From Thalassobacter stenotrophicus (GTDB lineage Bacteria > Pseudomonadota > Alphaproteobacteria > Rhodobacterales > Rhodobacteraceae), in the NCBI RefSeq assembly GCF_001458315.1, contig NZ_CYRX01000032.1, positions 1-64,000 of the forward strand: a DNA stretch of 64,000 nt, in the 5' to 3' direction. The notes beneath the pieces were generated by a model. It did not search any database. It was not told where the DNA came from and saw only the letters and a program-made list of their open reading frames with translations. Shown piece after piece: positions 1 to 7,963 of this stretch (positions are counted from its first letter, which is position 1; every line of letters starts with the position of its first letter). A program made the position numbers and the translations under genes.

Positions 1-53
1 TAATAAGGCTCATAACCTGAAGGTCGTAGGTTCAAATCCTACTCCCGCAACCA
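1..53 (+). tRNA. 3' part of a tRNA with CAT anticodon (initiator-Met-like), cut by window edge
   Basis: The anticodon loop CTCATAA (anticodon CAT at 11-13), a T arm GTAGG/CCTAC around TTCAAAT, and the 3' end CCGCAACCA match the 3' half of bacterial tRNA-fMet. One anticodon-stem pair (A5 with G19) is mismatched and bases 1-3 do not fit the usual D-stem of fMet. Either the gene simply starts outside the window, or this is a 3' tRNA remnant of the kind left at attachment sites. Confidence 0.7.
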
Positions 54-80
54 AAATAATACGCTAAATCAAACGCTTAG

Positions 81-103
81 AGCCCGACTTAATCAGTCGG
101 GCT
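81..103 (+). terminator. Intrinsic terminator after the tRNA
   Basis: Perfect 9-bp inverted repeat AGCCCGACT / AGTCGGGCT with a 5-nt loop (TAATC), followed by TTTCTGCGTTTGTTT. It lies 27 nt past the tRNA CCA end, where a tRNA terminator is expected. Confidence 0.75.
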
Positions 104-117
104 TTCTGCGTTTGTTT

Positions 118-138
118 CATGTCAACGCCATGTCAACG
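118..138 (+). repeat. Tandem direct repeat CATGTCAACG x2
   Basis: Two identical 10-bp copies of CATGTCAACG at 118-127 and 129-138, one base apart, just downstream of the tRNA and terminator. The function is unknown. Short tandem sites beside a tRNA 3' end can be recombinase arm or accessory sites, but no integrase gene is adjacent. Confidence 0.45.
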
Positions 139-271
139 TTTGGCGAGTCGCACCCCCCGATAAGCCGTAATCGTTGGTAATCAACCGCACCCAAGGACGG
201 TCGATGATGTTCGGGCGTATTGGAACGAATTGGTTTGGCCGGGTGATGGCTGACAATTAGGTCTGCTCGCG

Positions 272-1369
272 TTACGGTACCAGCTCGTAGTTCGTGCTGC
301 GACCGCCGGCTTCGCCCTTCCGCATCAGGCCAAGTTCAATCAAGCTCGCAATGTCGCGATTTGCACTATCCTGAGAGCACTTGGCAATTGTCGCCCATTT
401 CGACGTGGTCATCTTACCTTCAAAGCCGTCAAGTAAACGGTTCAGAACCTTGATCTGTCGCTCGTTCAGCGGCATCGGAGCTGCGCGCTCCCAGAATTGA
501 GCCTTAGCGACAACTGCAGCTAGTACGCTATCCGCTCCACGGATGGCGCGATCCAGGCACGCGAGGAACCACAGAACCCACTCTGTTACGTCCGTGTCGC
601 CCTTCTGCGTTTGCTCCAGTTGATCATAGTATGCGCTCCGTTCTGTTCGGATCTGCGCTGACATGCTGTAGAACCTCTGTGAGCTCCTCTCTGACCGCGC
701 CAGCGCAAGATCAGCGATGGCACGAGCAATCCGTCCGTTACCATCCTCGAAGGGGTGGATCGTCATAAACCACAGATGCGCCAGGGCCGCCTTGATTACC
801 GGATCGGATGAAATCGGCGCGTTGAACCAGGCGAGAAATGCTTCCATCTCTGCTGCGACCCAAAAGGCAGGTGGCGCTGTGTAATGCACGCGTTCCCGTC
901 CGTAGGGTCCTGACACCACCTGCATCGGCCCGGTACTGTCATCGCGCCAATCCCCGACGCGGATGCGTGTCATGCCGCTGCGCCCGGTCGGAAACAGGGC
1001 GGCATGCCAGCCGAATAGGCGTTCCGCTGTCAGTGGAGCGTCGTAGTTGCGCGTCGCATCAAGCATGACCTCGACGATGCCTTCGACGTTGCGATCTGTC
1101 GGGGGCAGGGCGCCAATGTCGATGCCAAGACGACGCGCCAGCGATGAGCGCACCTGAGTGACGTCGAGCTGTTCGCCTTCGATTTCGCTTGTCTTGACGA
1201 CGTCCTGTGTCAGCGTCTGCAGCACTGCTTCCTCGCGCAGCTTGAAGCCCAGCACTTCCATCCTGCCGATCAGTCTGCCCTGGATATGGCGCACCTCAGC
1301 TAGGTAGGCTGCGACGCGCGCGTCTTGCCAAGTAAGGTTAGGCCAGGTGTCCCGTTCCCAGGTTTGCAT
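272..1369 (-). CDS. Fic family protein (AMP-transferase type) with C-terminal winged helix
   Basis: Predicted 365 aa. An N-terminal DUF4172-like segment (WPNLTW near residue 10) leads to an inhibitory helix with T-x3-E-G (about 60-65), then the Fic core with the complete catalytic motif HPFEDGNGR (about 205-213; His as base, Asp/Glu for metal, GNGR for phosphate binding). A C-terminal winged-helix segment follows (about 300-365). Fic enzymes transfer AMP from ATP onto hydroxyl side chains of targets; the inhibitory motif suggests an autoinhibited, toxin-like enzyme whose inhibitor is in cis. I chose ATG 1369 because GGAG lies about 6 nt upstream in the mRNA; a TTG start at 1423 is possible but has no ribosome site. 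The fused HTH and the repeated boxes upstream suggest autoregulation. The gene stands alone between the tRNA and the NusG paralogue. Confidence 0.88.
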   Translation of the reverse strand: MQTWERDTWPNLTWQDARVAAYLAEVRHIQGRLIGRMEVLGFKLREEAVLQTLTQDVVKTSEIEGEQLDVTQVRSSLARRLGIDIGALPPTDRNVEGIVEVMLDATRNYDAPLTAERLFGWHAALFPTGRSGMTRIRVGDWRDDSTGPMQVVSGPYGRERVHYTAPPAFWVAAEMEAFLAWFNAPISSDPVIKAALAHLWFMTIHPFEDGNGRIARAIADLALARSERSSQRFYSMSAQIRTERSAYYDQLEQTQKGDTDVTEWVLWFLACLDRAIRGADSVLAAVVAKAQFWERAAPMPLNERQIKVLNRLLDGFEGKMTTSKWATIAKCSQDSANRDIASLIELGLMRKGEAGGRSTNYELVP

Positions 1370-1373
1370 CACA

Positions 1374-1489
1374 TTCTCCGCAAAATTTGCAGGGATGATC
1401 CGACTTTTTCTCCGCACTGGCAAGAGTAAAAGCCGTAGTATTTGCGGAGAATAGGGGGGATCAATCTCCGCACAACAAGCTAGTTGTGC
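1374..1489. promoter_or_regulatory. Repeated CTCCGCA boxes and a GCACAAC palindrome upstream of fic
   Basis: TTCTCCGCAAA at 1374-1384 is perfectly inverted as TTTGCGGAGAA at 1441-1451. Two further CTCCGCAC boxes sit at about 1410-1417 and 1466-1473. A separate perfect 7-bp palindrome GCACAAC/GTTGTGC spans 1470-1489 with a 6-nt loop. The cluster lies exactly in the upstream region of fic. Operator sites for the Fic protein's own winged helix are the simplest reading, but this is inference. The innermost box overlaps the fic ribosome-binding site. Confidence 0.5.
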
Positions 1490-1553
1490 TCGTGATCAAG
1501 GCTAATAGTATAAAGTTTGCACACAGAGATATGCTTTTTGGCGACGCTGACGG

Positions 1554-2066
1554 TCAAACAGTCCGCAACTGATCCGCCCCAACTGCAACACGGGTCTGAC
1601 CACCCATGATCTCCATCAGGACCCAAACCCGCCGATCTGGCGCGATTGTTTCCACCTCTGCCACAAAATTTGCAAAAGGTCCCTTGGTCAACATCACCTG
1701 GTCTCCAGGCTTCAAGAGCTTTGGCGGCAGCAATTTGCCCTTTGCGTCACAGCGCAACATCAGCTGCGAGACCAGGTCCAGCGGCACAGCCGTCGGCTCC
1801 TTGCCGAAACTCACAAGCCGCGTGATGCCATGGGTCGAGTTAACTGTGCGCCAGAACCCGCGGGTCACATCGAAGGCCACGAAGATGTAGCCCGGAAACA
1901 GTGGCCGCATGGCAGTGACGTACTTGCCGTTCCGCGGGCGCGTTTCCTCTTCCATCGGCAGGAAGGTGTTGAAGCCCTGGCGCTTGAGGTTCTTATCCGC
2001 GATGTTGGCGCAGTTCGGCTTAAGTTGCGCCAGAAACCAGTTTGTGCCGCGATCGTGAAATGTCAT
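1554..2066 (-). CDS. NusG-family transcription elongation factor paralogue (RfaH-like)
   Basis: Predicted 170 aa with an N-terminal NGN domain (NWFLAQLKPNCANIADKNL, then FPGYIFVAFD near 60-70, the hydrophobic strand that contacts the RNA polymerase clamp helices) and a C-terminal KOW domain (PGDQVMLTKGPFANF near 120-135). The housekeeping nusG normally sits beside secE/rplK; this copy stands alone next to a polysaccharide locus, the usual position of specialised NusG paralogues (RfaH, LoaP types) that stop early termination of long operons. A match to the RfaH ops core occurs at 6328-6339 just before the first polysaccharide gene. The serine recombinase cassette lies between regulator and operon and may have split an older arrangement. 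Calling it antiterminating rather than terminating is inference. Confidence 0.8.
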   Translation of the reverse strand: MTFHDRGTNWFLAQLKPNCANIADKNLKRQGFNTFLPMEEETRPRNGKYVTAMRPLFPGYIFVAFDVTRGFWRTVNSTHGITRLVSFGKEPTAVPLDLVSQLMLRCDAKGKLLPPKLLKPGDQVMLTKGPFANFVAEVETIAPDRRVWVLMEIMGGQTRVAVGADQLRTV

Positions 2067-2281
2067 TTTGCAACCTAGTTAATGTAATTTCCACACCTAT
2101 CGCTCAAATTCGAACGCATGCAAGTAAGGTTTTCCGGGTGCGATGCGATAATTTGATGAAGGAGACTGCGCACCTCGCCCTCAGAGCATTGATATAATGA
2201 GATAATCCAGCACTATCAGCTTGATACACTTTGCGACCCGAGCAAACGTCCGACCGACAGACACACAGATCGGAGGCTGAG

Positions 2282-3832
2282 TTGGACGGGAGTGGCGAGA
2301 TTACCGAGTTTCGGGCGGCGCAATATGTGCGCATGTCGACGGAGCATCAGCAGTATTCAACCCACAACCAGTCCGACAAGATCCGCGAATATGCCGAAAA
2401 GCGCGGCATCGAAATCATCAAGACCTACGCCGATGACGGCAAGAGCGGCCTTTCTATCGGCGGACGCGCCGCCCTGCAGCAGCTGATCGCGGATGTGGAA
2501 TCTGGCGCGGCCGACTTCAACGTGATCCTGGTATATGACGTCAGCCGCTGGGGCCGTTTCCAGGATGCGGATGAGAGCGCCTATTACGAATACATCTGCA
2601 AGCGCGCCGGCATCAACGTCGCCTATTGCGCCGAGCAGTTCGAGAACGACGGCTCGCCCGTCTCAACCATCGTCAAGGGCGTCAAACGTGCGATGGCCGG
2701 CGAATACAGCCGGGAGCTTTCGGTCAAGGTCTTCGCCGGCCAATGCCGCCTAATTGAGCTGGGCTTCCGTCAAGGTGGCGCGGCAGGCTTCGGGCTGCGC
2801 CGGGTTCTCGTAAACGAGCGCGGCCAGATCAAGGGCGAGCTGAAGCGCGGTGAGCACAAATCGCTGCAAACAGATCGCGTGATCCTGATGCCCGGGCCCG
2901 ACGAGGAAGTGGCTTGGGTCAACAAGATGTATCGCTGGCTGATCGAGGAGGACCTTTCTTTCCGCGAGATTGCCGATCGCCTGAACGGAGAAGGTGTCAA
3001 AACCGATCTGGACCGCCCCTGGAATTCTGGCACGGTGCGCACGGTTCTGACCAACGAGAAATACATCGGCAACAACGTCTACAACCGCTCCTCCTTCAAG
3101 CTGAAGAAGCTGCATGTGGAAAACCCACCCGATATGTGGGTGCGCAAGGAAGGCGCCTTCGAGGGGATTGTACCGCTCGAGTTTTTCCTGACGGCGCAGG
3201 AGATCATCACGGCACGGTCGGCGCGCCTGTCAGACGAAGAGCTGCTGGATCATTTGAAACGGCTTTATGCAGACGCGGGCCAGCTTTCTGGCGTGTTGAT
3301 CGATCAGACGCCCGACATGCCGTCCTCATCAGCCTATCGAAACCGCTTCGGGTCTCTGGCCCGGGCCTATGAGATGATTGGTTATCGCTCGGACCGGGAT
3401 CAGGAACGCATCGCGCTCAACAAGCGCCTGCGCGGGATGCATCCGGAGATCATAGCGCGCACTGAGGCGGCAATTGCCGAGGTGGGTGGCACAGTTGCGC
3501 GTGATCCTAAGACCGATTTGCTGACCATAAATGACGAGATGGTCGTCAGCTTAGTGCTGGCGCGATGCCAGCCTCAGGGCGACGGACGGCTACGCTGGAG
3601 AATCCGCTTTGACCCGATGCGCTATCAGGCCGACGTCACGCTGGCGGTCCGGCTTGACCCCGACAACCGCGACGAGCTCGATTACTACCTGCTGCCCTGG
3701 CTCGATCTACCCCGGCAGGAAATCCGCCTTTGCAACCGCACCAGCATCGCCTTTGAGGCCTTCCGGTTTGAGGATCTCGGCTTTTTCTACGGAATGGCAG
3801 AACGGGTCGGCATTCGCCGGAAATGGGGATGA
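2282..3832 (+). CDS. Large serine recombinase
   Basis: About 516 aa. The N-terminal resolvase domain carries RAAQYVRMSTEHQQYST with the catalytic Ser near residue 19, followed by DDGKSGLS and VYDVSRWGRFQD (the conserved Arg cluster). A Recombinase domain follows (SFREIADRLNGEGV ... GTVRTVLTNEKYIGN), then a long C-terminal DNA-binding region without an obvious zinc ribbon. Enzymes of this class integrate, excise or invert DNA through a 5'-phosphoseryl intermediate. I chose TTG 2282 because GGAGG lies 5 nt upstream; an upstream TTG at 2231 lacks such a site. Two ParB/RepB-like genes follow on the same strand, suggesting one mobile or inherited unit. Confidence 0.88.
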   Translation: MDGSGEITEFRAAQYVRMSTEHQQYSTHNQSDKIREYAEKRGIEIIKTYADDGKSGLSIGGRAALQQLIADVESGAADFNVILVYDVSRWGRFQDADESAYYEYICKRAGINVAYCAEQFENDGSPVSTIVKGVKRAMAGEYSRELSVKVFAGQCRLIELGFRQGGAAGFGLRRVLVNERGQIKGELKRGEHKSLQTDRVILMPGPDEEVAWVNKMYRWLIEEDLSFREIADRLNGEGVKTDLDRPWNSGTVRTVLTNEKYIGNNVYNRSSFKLKKLHVENPPDMWVRKEGAFEGIVPLEFFLTAQEIITARSARLSDEELLDHLKRLYADAGQLSGVLIDQTPDMPSSSAYRNRFGSLARAYEMIGYRSDRDQERIALNKRLRGMHPEIIARTEAAIAEVGGTVARDPKTDLLTINDEMVVSLVLARCQPQGDGRLRWRIRFDPMRYQADVTLAVRLDPDNRDELDYYLLPWLDLPRQEIRLCNRTSIAFEAFRFEDLGFFYGMAERVGIRRKWG

Positions 3833-3867
3833 GGCCTTGATGATGGAAATCGGAAGGAGAACACAAC

Positions 3868-3912
3868 ATGAACAATTGCGCTAAAAGAGGAAGCGAACCC
3901 TATGATGACTGA
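3868..3912 (+). CDS. 14-codon leader ORF in front of the first ParB-like gene
   Basis: ATG 3868 has a near-ideal ribosome site (AAGGAGA at 3854-3860, 7-nt spacer) and reads 14 codons (MNNCAKRGSEPYDD) to a TGA at 3910-3912. It overlaps the ATG of the ParB-like gene (3902) in another frame. The downstream gene's own Shine-Dalgarno (GAGG, 11 nt away) is poor, so translation may be coupled through this mini-ORF. It may only be a coupling device and not a functional peptide. Confidence 0.4.
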   Translation: MNNCAKRGSEPYDD

Positions 3913-4783
3913 CACACCCGAGAGCGTCACGCTCGTCCCCATCGACCGGATCGAGGTCCTGAACTCCCGGGACCGCAATATGAAGGTCTTTGAAGAGATA
4001 GTTGAAAACATCCGTTCCATCGGCTTGAAAAAGCCGATCACCGTGACAGAGCGCGAAGGTGCCGATGGGGCGCCCGCCTATTTGCTGGTCTGTGGCGAAG
4101 GACGATTGAATGCCTTTCGGCTGCTGGGTGAAAGCCACATCCCGGCGCTGGTGGTCAATGTGACCGATGAAGACGCCTTCATCATGTCGCTCGCCGAAAA
4201 CATTGCCCGGCGGGGCCATCGGCCGCTGGAGATCCTGGCCGACATCGAGCTGTTGCTGGCGCGGGATTACAGCATCGACGACATCATCACTCGAACGGGG
4301 CTTTCCGAGAAATACGTTCGGGACATCGTTTTCTTGCTGGAAAAGGGTGAGGAGCGCCTGATCGAGGCGGTGCAAAACGGGACCATTCCGCTGACCACCG
4401 CTCTCGAAATCGCCCGCGCCAAGCATGACGATGAAAACCTCGGCGACATGCTGGAAGAGGCCTATAAGACCGGCCAACTCAAAGGGCACCAGATCACGGA
4501 TGCCAAGCGGCTTATTGAAAAGCGCCGGGAAAAGGGCCCGAAAACCGGTGGTGATCGCCCGAAACTGCCAAACTCGGCGCATTCGCTGGTGAAGACATAC
4601 CAGCGCGAGGTCGCCCGCCAACACAAGCTGATGCTGAAGGCCGATCACGCGCATCAGCAACTGCTCTTGGTGGTCCAAGGACTGAAACGCCTCTTTGCCG
4701 ATGAGCACTTCGTGACGCTCCTGCGCGCCGAGGGCCTCGACAGCCTGCCGAAATACCTCGCCGACCGCATTGAAACCGCCTGA
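3902..4783 (+). CDS. ParB/RepB-like partition protein (first of pair)
   Basis: Predicted 293 aa. The N-terminal ParB/Srx domain shows VPIDRIEVLNSRDR, then GEGRLNAF (about 62-69, equivalent to the GERR CTP-binding box) and AENIARRGHRPLE (about 97-109, equivalent to ENVQR). A helix-turn-helix follows (IDDIITRTGLSEKYVRDIV, about 122-140), then a charged C-terminal region. Such proteins bind centromere-like sites and clamp on DNA using CTP. No ParA ATPase is present and the partner gene downstream is a second ParB/RepB homologue, so this pair probably serves the recombinase or a genomic element and is not a standard segregation system. Spacing to the next gene is 20 nt. Confidence 0.82.
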   Translation: MMTDTPESVTLVPIDRIEVLNSRDRNMKVFEEIVENIRSIGLKKPITVTEREGADGAPAYLLVCGEGRLNAFRLLGESHIPALVVNVTDEDAFIMSLAENIARRGHRPLEILADIELLLARDYSIDDIITRTGLSEKYVRDIVFLLEKGEERLIEAVQNGTIPLTTALEIARAKHDDENLGDMLEEAYKTGQLKGHQITDAKRLIEKRREKGPKTGGDRPKLPNSAHSLVKTYQREVARQHKLMLKADHAHQQLLLVVQGLKRLFADEHFVTLLRAEGLDSLPKYLADRIETA

Positions 4784-4803
4784 AACCCGAAAAGGAACAT
4801 ACG

Positions 4804-5901
4804 ATGAATGACCTCAGCACTGTGAAGCCACTTTACCCGGGCGCTTTCCCCCAGCCAGACAGCGATGAAAACGACGCGCCGTATCCCAAGGCCCCGTTGA
4901 ACCTGACGCTCGGGTTTGATCTGGAAACCTTCCAGATCCCGCTTGAGGAGCTGATGCCCTCGAAAAAGGTTCCCGACGGCGTGATGACAACACGCAAGTT
5001 CAAGCAGATTGTCTCCTCGATCCGGGAAATTGGGTTGATTGAGCCGCTCTCGGTGATCAAGCCAGATCCGGATGCTGCGGGGTTTCTACTGCTTGATGGC
5101 AATCTGAGGGTGCTGGCGCTGAAGGAATTGGGCCAGGACACCGCGCCTTGCCTCATTGCCAAGGATTTTGAGACCTACACCTACAATCACCGGATCAACC
5201 GGCTCTCAACCGTGCAGGAGCACTACATGCTGCGGCGCGCGATCGACAAAGGTGTCAGCAAGGAACGACTTGCGCGGGCCTTCAATGTGAACCTCTCGAC
5301 CATTAACAGCCGGATTAACCTGCTGCACGGGATCTGCCCCAAGGCGGTGGAACTGCTGCAGGACCACCAGTTCACTCCGGACGTGACGCGGCACCTACGC
5401 AAGATGAAGGCCGCCCGGCAGATCGAGGCGGTGGAATTGATGATAGCCGCAAATACGATCACCGCCGCCCACGCGGACGCCCTCCTGAAGGCCACGCCGC
5501 CGGAACAGCGCACCGACTACAAGCCACCACAGCCGGAACAACCGACAGGCGACCCGCTGGAGCAAATCGTCAAGCTTGAGAGAGAGATGAGCCAGGTGCA
5601 GGAAAAGTACAAGCATGCCGAAGAAAACTACGGGTCCGAGCTGCTGAACCTGGTCGTCGCCAAAGGCTACCTGAAAAAGCTGATGGAAAACGAGGCGGTG
5701 CGCTCCTACGTGGCGCGGCATGCATCCGAGATCCTCGAGCAGTTCGACCTGGTGCTGAACACGGTCAGTATGGAGGAGGCAGTCGAACAGGCCGAACGGG
5801 AGGAAGGACCAATCGCCGCCGAAGCGACAGCACACACCCAAATGGCGAAAGACGACAGTGACGCAGCGCCGGCCCCTGGAATGGATGGCCAACTCGGATG
5901 A
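4804..5901 (+). CDS. ParB/RepB C-terminal-domain protein (second of pair)
   Basis: Predicted 365 aa. It has a ParB-type N-terminal domain (PLEELMPSKKVP, then IREIGLIEPLSVI and LLDGNLRVLALKELG) followed by an HTH (SKERLARAFNVNLSTINSRINLL) and a long helical C-terminal region rich in Glu and Lys (LEREMSQVQEKYKHAEEN) resembling the RepB partition C-terminal domain. The usual GERR box is replaced by DGNLR, so CTP binding may be altered. It is clearly related to, but strongly diverged from, the preceding gene. The tail (AHTQMAKDDSDAAPAPGMDG) is low-complexity. Recombinase plus two ParB-like proteins form one + strand unit. Confidence 0.82.
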   Translation: MNDLSTVKPLYPGAFPQPDSDENDAPYPKAPLNLTLGFDLETFQIPLEELMPSKKVPDGVMTTRKFKQIVSSIREIGLIEPLSVIKPDPDAAGFLLLDGNLRVLALKELGQDTAPCLIAKDFETYTYNHRINRLSTVQEHYMLRRAIDKGVSKERLARAFNVNLSTINSRINLLHGICPKAVELLQDHQFTPDVTRHLRKMKAARQIEAVELMIAANTITAAHADALLKATPPEQRTDYKPPQPEQPTGDPLEQIVKLEREMSQVQEKYKHAEENYGSELLNLVVAKGYLKKLMENEAVRSYVARHASEILEQFDLVLNTVSMEEAVEQAEREEGPIAAEATAHTQMAKDDSDAAPAPGMDGQLG

Positions 5902-6253
5902 CGGGCTCGTCCCGGGGTCAGATTGTAGTAGATCTGCCAAAGTGACTTATTTCCGAGCGACATAAGGCCGAGTCTCATGGGTCAGCCGCCATGCACCGCT
6001 CGGTGCCGACGATCAGCGGCGGTGATGAACCAGCCTTGTGCTGACGGGGTCGTTCAGTTATGAGCTTGTCACATATTCAGGTTCTCTGATAGTGGCGCGG
6101 TTGAAGGTCCGCCGATGTCCTCAGAGTGAGTGAGGTCCGCCTCTAGTTGGGCCTGCACCTGTGGGTTAGTGGCTACTTCATCGTCCGAACTGACGAAAAC
6201 ATCTGAAATTGTGAAATTCCCTCTTGTTTGCGCATGCAGCATTTGTTACCGCT

Positions 6254-6295
6254 CAAAGATGAACGATGTGGAATCTATTTTCAACGTCATCTTTG
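6254..6295. promoter_or_regulatory. 9-bp inverted repeat in the polysaccharide leader
   Basis: CAAAGATGA (6254-6262) and TCATCTTTG (6287-6295) are perfectly complementary with a 24-nt intervening segment; two more pairs form if one A is bulged. It lies about 60 nt upstream of the MarR-type regulator gene, so it is either an operator for that regulator or an RNA hairpin of the leader. Confidence 0.45.
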
Positions 6296-6327
6296 CATCC
6301 AACAAGGCGCCCTGCGGGCAGTTCTTG

Positions 6328-6350
6328 TGCGGTAGCCTGAGAAAATCTCA
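6328..6350 (+). promoter_or_regulatory. ops-like element plus TGAGA/TCTCA palindrome before the EPS regulator
   Basis: TGCGGTAGCCTG at 6328-6339 matches 10 of 12 positions of the enterobacterial ops element GGCGGTAGCGTG, including the complete GCGGTAGC core that forms the non-template hairpin read by RfaH. It is on the coding strand, 14 nt before the ATG of the first gene. Immediately after it is a perfect palindrome TGAGA-AAA-TCTCA, and there is no Shine-Dalgarno before the ATG. RfaH is known to help translation of messages lacking such sites. Function in this organism is inference. Confidence 0.45.
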
Positions 6351-6353
6351 AAT

Positions 6354-6713
6354 ATGACTAGCAAGCGCACCAAACTGCAGGAAGACACGCATTTTCGCGT
6401 GCTCCGCCTCCTGCAAGAAAACCCAGAAATGTCCCAGCGAGAGCTGGCTGAGGCGGTTGGTGTCAGTGTCGGTGGAATACATTACGTTTTGAACGCCCTG
6501 ATCGAAAAAGGTCTGGTGAAACTGGGGAATTTCACGGCGGCGGAAGACAAACGCCGATATGCCTACGTTTTGACGCCGAGAGGTATCGCGCGGAAGGTAG
6601 CACTGACGCGAGCATTTCTGGTCAGGAAGATGGAAGAGTACGAGGGGCTCAAGGAAGAGATCGAGTCGCTTCAAGTCGAGCTCGATGCCAACGCTGAAAA
6701 GAAGCTGTCCTGA
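6354..6713 (+). CDS. MarR-family EPS-associated transcriptional regulator
   Basis: Predicted 119 aa. A winged-helix domain fills residues 10-85: recognition helices MSQRELAEAVGVSVGGIHYVLNALIEKG and wing NFTAAEDKRRYAYVLTPRG. A C-terminal coiled-coil helix (KMEEYEGLKEEIESLQVEL) probably dimerises it. Length and organisation match the small EPS-associated MarR-like regulators that open polysaccharide loci in proteobacteria. It is the first gene of the + strand cluster, 110 nt before wecB. The ATG has no Shine-Dalgarno and sits directly after the ops-like and palindromic elements, so autoregulation or coupling to the NusG paralogue is plausible. Confidence 0.85.
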   Translation: MTSKRTKLQEDTHFRVLRLLQENPEMSQRELAEAVGVSVGGIHYVLNALIEKGLVKLGNFTAAEDKRRYAYVLTPRGIARKVALTRAFLVRKMEEYEGLKEEIESLQVELDANAEKKLS

Positions 6714-6824
6714 TCGCATTCGCAACTCGCTTGGCGGGGCATCTCTCACGAGGAACGGCGAAGTACTGCTCGGGCAGAGTTTGATTGCAGGCAGCGTCCA
6801 CAAAAAATAGAATTTGAGGATCCA

Positions 6825-7952
6825 ATGAAAAAAGTATTGCTGGTCTTTGGGACGCGGCCAGAAGCCATCAAGATGGCGCCAGTTTATGAAGCACTCAGGG
6901 CAAATCCCGGCCTTGATGTGCGGGTGGCTGTCACTGCCCAGCACCGCGAGATGCTGGACCAGGTTCTGCGTCTGTTTGGGATCGAACCCGAATACGATCT
7001 GAACGTGATGAAACCTGGGCAGGGGCTCACCGAGATCACCGCGGCGGTGCTTGCTGGGCTCAAGCCGGTGCTGGAAGAGTTTTCGCCAGATTTGCTACTG
7101 GTCCACGGAGACACGACAACAACGTTGTCGGCCTCGCTCGCGGCCTATTATCAGCAGATTCCGGTGGGCCATGTCGAGGCGGGGCTGCGGACCGGCAACA
7201 TCTATTCGCCCTGGCCTGAAGAGATAAACCGTAAGGTCACTGGCGCTATTGCTCGGCTCCACTTCGCTCCGACAGAAAAGGCCGCTGCGAACCTGAAATT
7301 CGAGGGCGTCGAAGAAGACCAGATTTCGATTACTGGAAATACCGTCATCGACGCATTGCTTGAGGTGGTTGAGAGACTCGAGAACGATCCACAGCAGAGC
7401 TCAGCATTCGACACTAAATTCGGGATTGATCCGACCAAGCGACTGATCCTTGTGACGGGGCATCGTCGGGAGAGCTTTGGGGGCGGCTTCGAGCGTATTT
7501 GCTCTGCACTTGCCACCATAGCGAAGAGGGAAGACGTCCAGATCATCTATCCGGTGCACCTGAACCCGAATGTTAAGGGCCCTGTCGAGATCAGCCTCGG
7601 TGAGCTTGAGCGTGTTAAACTCATTGCGCCGCAGGATTATCTGCCTTTTGTGCATCTGATGCGTCGCGCAGACATAATACTGACTGACTCAGGCGGAGTG
7701 CAGGAAGAAGCCCCGTCGCTCGGCAAACCTGTGCTCGTAATGCGAGACACCACAGAACGGCCGGAGGCAGTGGACGCCGGCACGGTCAAGTTGGTGGGTA
7801 CTGATGCCGATCTGATCGTACGAGAAACGAGTAGGCTCCTCGACGATCAAGCCGCCTACGACGCGATGTCGCGCGCGCATAATCCCTACGGCGTCGGGTT
7901 GGCCTCTCAGAGGATCCGCGATGCCGCTTTGTCATTTCTTACGATCGACTAG
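6825..7952 (+). CDS. wecB: UDP-N-acetylglucosamine 2-epimerase (non-hydrolysing)
   Basis: Predicted 375 aa, the usual length. It converts UDP-GlcNAc to UDP-ManNAc in the cytoplasm. Signature segments are all present: [14 protein letters not shown] (10-22), [17 protein letters not shown] followed by [18 protein letters not shown], and [20 protein letters not shown], the last binding the UDP moiety. wecC follows 11 nt downstream and consumes the product, so the two form the UDP-ManNAcA branch. The ATG is preceded by GAGGATCCA, an acceptable ribosome site. Confidence 0.95.
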   Translation: MKKVLLVFGTRPEAIKMAPVYEALRANPGLDVRVAVTAQHREMLDQVLRLFGIEPEYDLNVMKPGQGLTEITAAVLAGLKPVLEEFSPDLLLVHGDTTTTLSASLAAYYQQIPVGHVEAGLRTGNIYSPWPEEINRKVTGAIARLHFAPTEKAAANLKFEGVEEDQISITGNTVIDALLEVVERLENDPQQSSAFDTKFGIDPTKRLILVTGHRRESFGGGFERICSALATIAKREDVQIIYPVHLNPNVKGPVEISLGELERVKLIAPQDYLPFVHLMRRADIILTDSGGVQEEAPSLGKPVLVMRDTTERPEAVDAGTVKLVGTDADLIVRETSRLLDDQAAYDAMSRAHNPYGVGLASQRIRDAALSFLTID

Positions 7953-7963
7953 GATTAGCAATA

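Larger units (their letters stand above)
5902..6353. other. Non-coding stretch between the recombinase cassette and the polysaccharide operon
   Basis: About 450 bp with no ORF I would call; short open frames here lack ribosome sites. The first half shows no recognised structure and could hold the cassette's right boundary. The second half is leader-like: a 9-bp inverted repeat (6254-6295), a small GCCC-TGC-GGGC hairpin (6309-6319), the ops-like element (6328-6339) and a TGAGA-AAA-TCTCA palindrome (6338-6350). I see no convincing sigma-70 promoter. Confidence 0.6.

Noticed and set aside
3881-4708. 275-codon - strand frame opposite the first ParB-like gene
   Set aside because: No motif and fully inside a well-supported gene on the other strand.
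5902-5930. Weak CGGG/CCCG hairpin after the second ParB-like gene as terminator
   Set aside because: Only four pairs and no T tract.
6130-6357. 75-codon frame upstream of the MarR-type gene
   Set aside because: No ribosome site, unusual composition, and it overlaps the leader's inverted repeat and ops-like element.
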